64,000 bases of DNA from Fragilaria radians (lineage: Eukaryota; Bacillariophyta; Fragilariophyceae; Fragilariales; Fragilariaceae): NCBI GenBank assembly GCA_900642245.1, contig CAAAJI010000018.1, positions 229,912-293,911 on the forward strand, written 5' to 3'. Under the pieces are notes generated by a model, which saw nothing but the letters and a program-made list of their open reading frames with translations, had not been told where the DNA came from and made no database searches. The translations under genes were made by a program, and so were the position numbers. Of the stretch, positions 11,501 to 21,100 are shown in pieces; the first letter of the stretch is position 1, and each line of letters opens with the position of its first letter.

Positions 11501-14500
11501 AATTCTTCAATCGAGGATTGATACTCGGTGACTTTGTTCGTCAGCAGACCATTTTTATCCTCCATTTCTATTAAATTTCTTTGAAATTTTTGAAGTTCTT
11601 GCTTCAATTTTTCGCCTTGAGAAAATTCGGCCTCTGCGGTTAATGAAGCCAGTCGATATTTTTCTTCTGCATCACTCTTTGCAAGTTGCAACTTTTCTAC
11701 CTGACTTTCTAACGACGTCTTTTCATCGCGCAAAGTATCAACTTCGACTTGTAAAGCTTCGAAGTCTTCCATCAAATCTTCCAACGCATCAAGAGCAGAT
11801 TGTGTCTTCTCTAACTGCGTTTCAGCATTTTGAGCGGTAATCTTCCATTCATCTCGTTCCATTAGAAGTTCTTGAATTCTAGACTGATCACCATCTACAA
11901 TGGAGGTTATTTCATCGATTTGAGTATGAAGTGAAGAGTTTTCGTCCTTTAAGGACTGTATTTCGGTCAACAACTCTTTCTTCGTTGCAGCCTCGACACG
12001 AGCTTCATTGGCATTGACCATCCACGTGTCTCTATCAGTACTAACTTTCTCTAACTTTGATCGCAAAATACCGTTTTCAACTTGGATGTTGTCTGCTTCT
12101 TTTTCTTTGGTATGCAACCGAGCCTTTACATCACCCAACTCATTTTCTAGATTCGTAATTTCAACCCTAGCTGCCTCCAATTCATTTTGTAGCCTAGCAC
12201 TATCAGCATTTGCCTCATCGAGTTGTGCACGGAACTGGTCACGGGTTCGACGAAGCTCTTCAGTTTCTATATCCAACTTCTGCGAAAGCTCTTTTCCGGT
12301 TTCTTCTGTTCGGATGAGCAAGCCACGAGCTTCTTCAAGTTCCCCCGTTAGTGTCTCTGTAGATTTCATCCAATCTTGACATTCCATGCGTACTTTTTCC
12401 AAATCAGCCTCAAGCAACGAAACCTTTTCTCGTAAGCTCTGGGCTTCATCCTGAATCTCTTCGTATTCTTCCATTAGATCCTCTAACGCAGACACAGCTT
12501 GTCTCGCTTCGGCGGCATCGCTTTCTATTTCTTCCATATTTTCTTTGAGGTCTTCATTTTCATCTGATAGCTTAGAAACATTATACTCGAGCGCTTGATT
12601 TTTTTCGTTTAATAAATAAACTTGCTCGTGAGCCTCAACAAGCAGAGCCTGAATCTTATCTAGTTCTAGAACTTTTTGTCGAGTATCATTCAGCTCTTGC
12701 TCCAGTCTGCTGCATTTTTCTAATGACTCCGTATTGACCTTCTGCAACTTAGAGATTTCCTGTTCAAAGTCGGCACTTGTTTCCCTCAACTCCTCTGCAC
12801 TGGCTTCTAGTTCTTCGTTATACTGCTTCATCTCTTCCATAGCAAGTTCCATCTCTGACAACTTACTCTGTAATGTACTAACACCCTTTTTCGCTTCACC
12901 TTCAGACTGCTGATGCAAACTCTGAGAAGCATCCAACGACGATCGAAGACTTGATATCTGAGAGTTAAGTTTATTTTCCATCTTCGTGAATTCGTTTTGA
13001 TCATCTGCCACTTTTTTCTTCAATTCCTTAATCGACTTTTCCAAAGCTTCATTGGACGTGCGAAGCTCATTTAGTGCCTTTTCATTTATAGGGCCAAGTT
13101 CATCAAGACGAGTGTTCAATTCTCGATTTTGAGCTTCTAACTGTTGGATATTCTCTTGCATATTAGATATTGTCTGCTCATGCTCATTTGCCATGATCTG
13201 TATTCTGTCCTCTGCAGTTTTGAGAGCACTTCGAGAATCTTCCAATTCTTTTTGCACAGTTACATGGCTTTGATTATTTTGAAGCGACAACTCCTTAACT
13301 TTCTTTGATTCGATTTCCAAATTCGCTTTAGCTTCTTCTAAATTGACAACAAGAATACCGCGTTTTCTTTCTGATTCTTTGAGAACTGATGTCTTTTCAT
13401 CAAGAATTGCTGCATGTGACTGTTTGACATCGACAAGTTCCTTCTTTTTCCTTTCAAGTTCTGAGGTGATCTCCTCGTTAACTTCAGTGAGCTCAGACAT
13501 CTTCTCCGACATGCTTTCATTCACTTGTAGAAGCTTTTGAGCTTGTTCTAGTTCAACCTTGAGTCGTTTCATTTGCTCCAGTTGGTCCTGAATCTCCATA
13601 CGTTGTGATTCGAGTTGACGATCTTTTTTCTTCAATTCACGCTCGAATATTTCTTGCTGCTCCTGTCTTGTTTGTCCATCATCAAAAGAATCATCGTCCT
13701 CTTCGTTGCCTTGTCGAGCATGTGCTAGATCCTTCGTGAGTTTAAGAATTTTGGTTTTGTCACTTTCTTGCTGTTCTTCCAACATATCCACTTGTTGAAG
13801 AGCTTGAGATAATTCTTTCCGAAGTGTCGATATTTCTGTAGTATTGGCATCGAGCTCTTTATTCTTGGAAAGTAACTCAGATTTCTTAATTTGAAGTTGT
13901 TTCTTGATTTGCTTGGCTTCTTTCTGATATCTCTCCAATTCCTGCTTTATCCTGTTCAGCTCCTCATCATGATCTATTGTGGTTCGACTAGCAGCTGCAC
14001 GTGTTTCAGCTTCTCCAGCTTCCTTCAACTTGAGCTCAAGTTTAGCGATTTGCTCTGTTTGTTCTGTCAGTTCTAGACGGAGAGCCCTTCTTTCAAGAGA
14101 CCACTTCTTCTTCGCTGCAAGTAATTCTGCAATCTTTTGCATCTTTGTTTTCTTTCCCATTGCTGGTGATGATTCTTGACCCAAAGCGCTATAGTTTTCT
14201 GAGCCTTCACTGTCGTAATCCATTTTGGCATATCCATCTGGATTGACTTCCTGAATAGTTGATGAATGGAGGTGTATGTTTTCGATATTCAAAGACGCAA
14301 AGGGATCTTTATTTTCGAATGGATCTAATTCTCCAGCAGTGACCATTGAAGAACGTCGCTGTCGCGTGAAATCGTCAAACATATCGATGGGTTCGGTGGT
14401 AGTTCCCTCAGTTACTTCTGTCGTTACAGAACTTGACGGTACATCCTGTGAAGGCTTGCCTGGAAAGGATTTTCGAGATGTTACTGAAGATTGACCTTCA

Positions 14501-14979
14501 GGTTGCGATGACAACGACGGATCTGTGCTTGAAGCATGAGAGCTATTTCGCCTCAGAGACTTGTCAACTCTCGGAGCTTGATTTATGATTGGCGATTTGG
14601 CAGTGTTAGGAGTGATGATAGGGTTTTGCATACGATATTTTGTTGAGTCGGTAATTCCAAACGTAGCAACAGATTGATCATCCATGAGCTTTCGAGAAGA
14701 ATCACCTGCACCACTAGGGTCCAGGCGATTGACACGATTTAATCCAGCTCTTAAGTTTAGTGCTTGAACCCTCTTTACGGCTGATACTACCTTTGAATTG
14801 CCTACTACGGCACCGTGTGCAGGTCTATTGCTAAGGCGCATTTTTCGCTCTCCTATTGTATCATAGTTCGATCCAGCTCTTAATGATTTAGCGTTGAATC
14901 CTGAAGAAGTATCCGACGCACTATTGGATGAGGAAGCATCTCCTGCACTTTGTCGCGAATTTTTTCTGGGACCCTTCAT
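8559..14979 (-). CDS. Giant coiled-coil protein, 2118 aa
   Basis: Two exons, 14979-11161 and 11096-8559, joined across a 64-nt intron (11160-11097) that starts GTAAGT and ends TATATAG; both sides are in phase 0, and without splicing the frame stops at 11083. The joined protein has 1273 plus 845 residues. Residues 1-270 are Ser/Thr-rich, basic then acidic, and look disordered; residues about 275-2090 are almost continuous coiled coil; the tail is short and acidic. A tryptophan-bearing motif (acidic/basic residue, two residues, Trp, then a helix) recurs at Trp 870, 986, 1045, 1219 and 1418, and an A-L-E-D-L-M-E block occurs at about 831 and 1065. There is no motor, SMC ATPase or actin-binding domain, so it is not a myosin. 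The length and form resemble centrosomal, Golgi or tethering coiled-coil proteins, but I cannot assign a family. Confidence 0.8.
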
Positions 14980-16190
14980 TTTTCAATAATCTTTGGTATT
15001 CCACCTGAGAATCTTGGATCAAAGGTAGCAAAGAAATGAATACCTCGAACGGAAGATTAAATACAAGGTAGTTATGTTTATTGTTCTTTGAGTTGTTTGT
15101 TCACGCGCAAATGCTGTCCTGGGTGATCAAGCTCATTCGACTCTCTTCCGCATACGCAGTTCTCGCTAGAGTTGACCTTTGCGGCTGTTGGCTAACGTTT
15201 TGGAGGTATTTTGCAACGCTTTACATAGGGCATTACTACTCAAATTTGTTTCATGCCATAATTGTAAAACTTGCTACTAGCACCGCCCACATAGTGTTGA
15301 CTACTTGAGAATTCGGAATCGTGTAGGAGCTGTACTAAAACCTGCACAACGGTACATCACTACAGGTTGACCCACAATAAATGTTCAGCCATTTTTTTGC
15401 TAACTTATGACTTATGTGCAGTTTTGATGAAATACTCCCTATCATCGTACATTTCTTGGAATTCTATCACTTAATTCGAGAGTGAAGGGTGATGAAAACA
15501 TAGAATTATATAATGGAATCAACTCTTGATTAACTCATTCTAGAATAAGTAAATTTGCAAAAGGATCATTCCAACAATACTTGAGACCATCAAAGATAAA
15601 GTAAATCATTCATCAGATATTGCAAAACATCGAGCCAAGAAAATATACTTGAAACAGTGTAGCATGTTAAACGACAATGCTACTCTAAAAGGTGAAAAGT
15701 TAGCCCTTTTTATTTTTTTGAACTTATGGTGAGTCATTGATGATTTCTTGACACGATTCTGTATTCTCCTTTTTATGGCCTTTCATCCATTTTTAAACTT
15801 CTCTCTGTAACTTGAGAAACTGAGAGCATTTTTTCCTCCTAGTAACTGTGTTTGTCTTTTTCACGTGTGCTTAGAAAATTCTTATCGTTTGTTGTCGTAA
15901 GGCATTGTGGATAAATCCGAATTATTTTACAACATTCTAGATAAATGTTAAAACAATCTTCTCATGAGCGTTATCTTTTCTTCTCTTAAGATTTGTAAAA
16001 CAGTAATATTTGCTCATAGGAATCGTGTCTGATTCAGCTAGTGACTAAAAGAGTATTCGTTGGTTGGACGGTCAACATTCAGTCAAATTTTTAAACAAGA
16101 AATCACGAGGCTAGAAATGGATCAAACCATTCAAATTCTAATTTATAACTAGTTTAGAATAAGCTCTGAATTATTTTTTCATTTGTTCTT
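14980..16190. other. Non-coding stretch
   Basis: Upstream region of the 2118-aa coiled-coil gene, running to the Copia remnant. One 75-codon frame (15081-15308) has no recognisable content. I see no gene, RNA or clear regulatory motif. Confidence 0.6.
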
Positions 16191-16263
16191 TGGTGTCTAC
16201 TGATTTCCCGTTTTGTAAAACTAACACAAGCACCGCATCACTAAGTAATAAAAGTGGTTTCGA
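16191..16263. repeat. Left LTR-like direct repeat
   Basis: Shares a start (TCTACTGATTTCCCGTTT versus TCTACAGATTTCCTGTTT) and a 17-nt identical core (16218-16234) with the copy at 17642-17743. The right copy has about 28 extra nucleotides between the two shared blocks. Terminal TG/CA ends and a target duplication were not resolved. Confidence 0.5.
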
Positions 16264-16348
16264 CATAAAAGTATCGTACCATCGACATGGCTATCGTGTT
16301 AATCAGCTTGGAAATGCCAATGTTTGCGCGAAAAGAAAGAGCTTTCCA

Positions 16349-16474
16349 AGTTCCTGGATACTACTTGAAAACAAATCTACGATTGATGTATTTTGTATTC
16401 CTTCATTGCTCACAAACGTTATGAAGGTCACAGACAAAATGTTGATTTGCTGTACGATTGATCAGATGAGATAA
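16349..16474 (+). pseudogene. Copia protease fragment
   Basis: Part of a 94-codon frame cut by the gap. It matches the conserved protease start of stramenopile Copia polyproteins: a Trp-Ile-Leu-Leu lead, then Glu-Asn-Lys-Ser-Thr, Asp-Val-Phe and a following Asn-Val helix. In intact copies the position after Leu-Leu is the catalytic Asp; here it is Glu (codon at 16367), a change expected to inactivate the enzyme. Confidence 0.6.
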
Positions 16475-16480
16475 CATGGG

Positions 16481-16945
16481 NNNNNNNNNNNNNNNNNNNN
16501 NNNNNNNNNNNNNNNNNNNNNNNNNNNNNNNNNNNNNNNNNNNNNNNNNNNNNNNNNNNNNNNNNNNNNNNNNNNNNNNNNNNNNNNNNNNNNNNNNNNN
16601 NNNNNNNNNNNNNNNNNNNNNNNNNNNNNNNNNNNNNNNNNNNNNNNNNNNNNNNNNNNNNNNNNNNNNNNNNNNNNNNNNNNNNNNNNNNNNNNNNNNN
16701 NNNNNNNNNNNNNNNNNNNNNNNNNNNNNNNNNNNNNNNNNNNNNNNNNNNNNNNNNNNNNNNNNNNNNNNNNNNNNNNNNNNNNNNNNNNNNNNNNNNN
16801 NNNNNNNNNNNNNNNNNNNNNNNNNNNNNNNNNNNNNNNNNNNNNNNNNNNNNNNNNNNNNNNNNNNNNNNNNNNNNNNNNNNNNNNNNNNNNNNNNNNN
16901 NNNNNNNNNNNNNNNNNNNNNNNNNNNNNNNNNNNNNNNNNNNNN
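16481..16945. other. Assembly gap (N run)
   Basis: 465 consecutive undetermined bases inside the Copia remnant. Repeats commonly break assemblies, which fits this place. Reading frames reported across it (for example 16403-16966 and 16476-16970) have no meaning, and the true length may differ from 465. Confidence 0.95.
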
Positions 16946-17260
16946 ATTAAGCATCACTAAATTCATGTAAGACTATGTCTTAATTAAATTTGTGGAAGGT
17001 ATAGAAAGAATGGTTACCTATGTGACCTATTCTAGTTTTAGATGAGTAAATATAAGAATATCAATTCTAGTATTCTTTGCTATGTACTAACAATAACTTT
17101 GGACGTTTCCAGTATCGGCACACACACTCATCTCTTAGCCTTATTAATTTATTATAGTATTACAAGACTGTATTGCTTACAACCTATAGTGTTAGGTATT
17201 ATCTTAATGAACTTATCTCAAGGTATGTCAGAATCTTTATTTAAGTCATGCTGGAGAAGA

Positions 17261-17611
17261 ATTACAACAATTGAAGAGAACGTACATGATGTAATTTACA
17301 ACCTTCCGCCTGACATGAATGGCACAGCATCTACTCCATAAGCTTCGAGGGGAATAACTCTTACTCCGAAAATTTATCTGAGGGTGATGTTTCATCCCTA
17401 AGTGGCAGTAAAGAAGTTTTCAAGAGTAATGAAGTACTTGCAAGAGTCAAAAGGTTTACATCGAACCTTTGAGGCTGAAAGTATTGGCAATATAGGATGG
17501 TGGATAGTTGCGTCATATGCCATTCATCCGGATGTGTTTGGTCGTACTGGTGGAGAGATGATTATAGGAAAGGGAGTGTTATATACAACATCTACGAGAC
17601 AGAAAAAAAGC
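17261..17611 (+). pseudogene. Copia RT end and RNase H fragment
   Basis: The segment up to 17341 ends in a Leu-Pro-Pro-Asp-Met-Asn-Gly-Thr-Ala-Ser-Thr-Pro stretch typical of the spacer after Copia reverse transcriptase. After a stop and what looks like a deletion, 17402-17611 encodes an RNase H-like run: Val-Met-Lys-Tyr-Leu, a Leu-x-Arg-Thr-Phe-Glu-Ala block, Trp-Trp, Ala-Ser-Tyr-Ala-x-His-Pro-Asp, Thr-Gly-Gly-x-Met and Tyr-x-Thr-Ser-Thr-Arg-Gln-Lys. The Asp expected shortly after the Trp-Trp pair in intact copies reads Val here. The frame then ends in a Lys-rich tail instead of the usual Ser-Ser-Thr-Glu-Ala-Glu motif. Confidence 0.7.
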
Positions 17612-17641
17612 AAGAAGCCCTAAAGAATAGTTTATTTATTC

Positions 17642-17743
17642 TGTGTTATCTACAGATTTCCTGTTTATTCAAGATAGGTTGACAGATCAACTGTAGATAA
17701 ACTAACACAAGCACCCTATCACTGAGGAGTACATGTGGTTTCA
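17642..17743. repeat. Right LTR-like direct repeat
   Basis: Follows the RNase H remnant directly, where a 3' LTR is expected, and begins TGTTATCTACAG. Partner of 16191-16263, with a 17-nt identical core at 17699-17715. Confidence 0.5.
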
Positions 17744-18162
17744 ACAATAGTCTGCAAAGTTATGCTGCAAAATGTATCGGTCGACTTTTTGACTTTTAGT
17801 ACAAGAATTTGAAGATTTAACGTAAATGGTCAGCAAGTCGTCAATTCTTAGGTTTTCAGGAAAACAAATTTTGAAAACCCGGAGGTGAATTTTTGGGGTC
17901 ACTGACTTTGTAAATAGAACGAGCAGAAATAAAGAACCGATGTCTTTAGTAGATTTTGATATTCCGCTAGCCTCTTGCTATAATTTTCCGTAAAGGGATG
18001 AGGTGTAACATAGGAATCGAGAAAAATTTGAATTTTTGACTGAGAAAAACGGCTACACTTTTTCCAATCAGAACGACAAAAATATTCACATCCTGAATTG
18101 CTATTAAACTGCATATCTCATCTTATTGCAGATTCTGTTTACAGCTTTTCTTGCTGTAAATT
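17744..18162. other. Upstream region of 1586-aa gene
   Basis: No gene seen. It is the leader and presumed promoter of the coiled-coil gene at 18163; a minus-strand frame of 71 codons (17899-18114) has no recognisable content. Confidence 0.5.
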
Positions 18163-21100
18163 ATGAAGCGGTTTAAGAAGCTTGTTTCTCCCAGAGGATC
18201 TGGTTGCTTCCAAACCCCAAAGTCTAATAATTCCAAGTCATCACTAATAAATGAACCACCAACGGCTATTCGAGTGTCGACAAGCCCTCCAGAAAAAGAA
18301 GCAGTTGAAATTTTAAAAGAAAGAGTATCAATTCTCAATGAAAGAATGGCAGATATTGATCCAGAATGCCAGTGGAAGGGTGAAAACTTTGAAACAGAGT
18401 TCAAGTATATTAGCGATCAGCTTCAAGAGATTCAGGAAGGTATTTCAAAAGTTGAGGAGGAGAGACAGAGGCAGCGTGCATCAAAGGAAGCGCTTGAAAT
18501 AGAGAAAAGAGATATACAAGAGCAATTATACGTTCGAGAAAGAGAAGTACAATCTCTTGTGAAGCGGTGTCAGGCACAAGATGAAAAAATGCGCGAATCT
18601 GCTAAACTCCGCGTTTTCAACTCAGACTTATCATCACAGCTGGATGAGCTTAAGAAGGCCCTCTCCATGAAAGAAGAAGAGATTTCCCGGATCGATGAAT
18701 TGCAACGTGAGTTGCAGCTTTGTCGCGAATCAAGGGATGAATTACGAAGTAGGTTTGAAAAGCTAAAGAAAGATCACGACGATGTTGTTGACACTTTAAA
18801 CACCTGCTTTTTAAATATGCAAAAACTTCAAGAAAAACAGTCGCAATACGATGAAGATTGTAAACGTGAAAGGAAGCAGACAGAGCTCACCTTGGAAAAA
18901 CAGAGGCTTTTCTATCAAGAAAGAATCACTGAGCTGAAGAAAGAGGCTAGCAACAGTAAAGATAGATTAGATCAAATGGAAGATATTCTTAAGAGTAGTA
19001 TGGCTACAGCGACTTCTCTGAGGAGAGAGCGAAGTGATTTGAAAGATTTGTTGAAAGAGGCTGTATCCGCTCGGGATAGCCTCGCGCAGAGAGTTTGTTA
19101 TTTGGAACAACAGCAAGAGCAACTTTTCAACGAAGCTGAAGCGAAATACACTGACGAGCTTCGGGACCTTCAGCAATCTGTTCAAGATAAGGATCTAGCA
19201 ATTGAGACGTTGGAAGTGGAAGTATCTACATCGCTAGAAAAGCTCATGTGTTTTTCTGATGAGATAGAGAAATTGAAGATAGAGAAATCTCAATGGGAGC
19301 TAAAGTGTCAACAGGAAATCCAAAAACAGAAACGTGATTGCCAAGGTGCAGAAGACTCGCTAAGCAAGAAAGAGAATGAGTTCATAATACTTTCATCAAG
19401 ACTATCGATAGCAAACAAAGAAAAATCGGAGATTATTGACGAAGTGCATCGTTTGCGTGATCGTGTCAATGAATTAGAAGAAGAAAACGCATTCATTATG
19501 CATATGGAAAAAGAATTGGATGAAGTAAATTTGTCGATGTGTGAAGTTCAGCAAGAGAACGATCGATTACAAGAAACATATCAAGATATGATGGATTTCC
19601 GACAGCAATTTGATCTTCAGAGAGAGATGTGGTCTGAAATGGAAAAGGCTCTAACCGAACGATTGTCTTCAGCAGATACTGAAAACAAAGCCCTTTCACT
19701 TCAATTAGAGAGTGAACGTGAGATTAGCAATGACCTTCGTCAAAAAATAGAGTTAATGGAATTTCAACAGAGACAATCTCAGCCTAAGAACTTGGATCAA
19801 CATAAGGACCTGATGCGAGTGAAAGATGAAGAAATTATGCAGTTAAAGACTAGTATTGAAAAAATGAGCTCAAAGATGGTGGTTGAAGCGAAGGATTTCG
19901 AGATTAAATTAAATTCATTGACTCAACAGTTGAACACGGAACAACTAAAATCTGAGGAAAAAAATGATGAACTGCAACAAGTTAGAATTGAGTTAACACG
20001 TTATCGTGAAGAATCACGAACCTCCAATTACAATTTAAAGCTGCAGTTAGAAGCTCAGGAGGCAACTGTTTCATCACTGATGGAAAAGTTAAATCTCGAG
20101 CGCCGCTCAAAAATGGAGAACATGAAAACACTTCGCGAGGAAAACGAGCTTGCAAGAAAGGTATGGAGAGATGAAATCGATGACCTCAATAACACCTTGC
20201 ATGAGAAAAGGTGTCAGATAGAATCTCTCCAGGCTGAGCTTATATCTGTTTCAGGAAAAGGCGAAGAAGAACAAATAGTCGCTGAAAAGAATATCAAAGT
20301 GCAACGTGAGCAACTTGAGAGTATTCAACGAGAACTTGATGATTGTAAGCGAAATTTTCATCGAAAATCATTAGAGGCAGAGAGGATTAAGATCGAATTA
20401 TCCAAAGCTCAAGAACAATTTCATAAAGATACATTAGATTTACACGAGTCAACAGCTCAATACGAAAATAAGATCATGGCACTTGAATCTGAACTTAAAC
20501 GAGAGAGGAATGTAAGTGAGGAAAAAGATTTTACTCTAACCACTTTAAGTAAAGAAATCGACGTATGCCGTAGAGACTTATTGAAGAAAAATGGAATCAT
20601 AAACTCTCTTGAGTATGAGGTAGAAAATTTCCGCACAGCTCGAGTGAATGACTTAAGTAAACGAGATGATATCCTTTCATCGCAAACAAAAGAAATCGCT
20701 TTTTTAAGCAATGAATTAAAGTCACAGAAACAGATTTTGGAGTTCATTACTTCTGAAAGAGATCATTTATTCTCAAAAGCAAGCGAAGTTAATTCCGAAG
20801 TAAGAAGCCTACAGGAAAAGTTAGCTTCCCAGAATTGCTGCGTTGAAGAGCTACAAACAAAATTGGCTTATGAACATAAGGAAAGAGATAACTCTCATAA
20901 ACGAATTCGAGAACTTGAAACCGACATAGAGAGAGCAAAAACAGAGATTTCAACGCTGCATGCTGAAAATTCCTCTTTCAAACTTCACATCACGACTCTC
21001 CAAGAGGAGATTATGTCCAAGAAACTTGTAGCACAATCTCAAGCGGAAAAAATAATCTCTTTGGAAGCAGACGTTGCCATGATATCAGCGTTGTCGAAAG

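Larger units (their letters stand above)
16191..17743 (+). mobile_element. Decayed Ty1/Copia retrotransposon
   Basis: Two parts of a Copia polyprotein lie in the right order on the plus strand: a protease-like stretch (about 16349-16474) before the assembly gap, and the end of the reverse transcriptase region plus RNase H (about 17261-17611) after it. Stops and apparent deletions interrupt both. Similar sequences at 16191-16263 and 17642-17743 lie outside these parts and could be what is left of the LTRs. Gag is not visible, integrase and most of the reverse transcriptase would have to lie in the 465-nt gap or be deleted, so the element cannot be complete. Copia elements are the main LTR class in diatoms. 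Confidence 0.7.

Noticed and set aside
12008..12379. 123-codon plus-strand frame rich in Ser, Phe and Leu
   Set aside because: Antisense shadow of the coiled-coil gene; Glu/Lys-rich helices give such frames on the other strand.
8559..14979. Myosin heavy chain annotation for the 2118-aa protein
   Set aside because: No motor head, IQ motif or actin-binding domain; similarity would rest on coiled-coil composition alone.
16403..16970. Long frames across the N run on both strands
   Set aside because: They consist of undetermined bases and carry no information.
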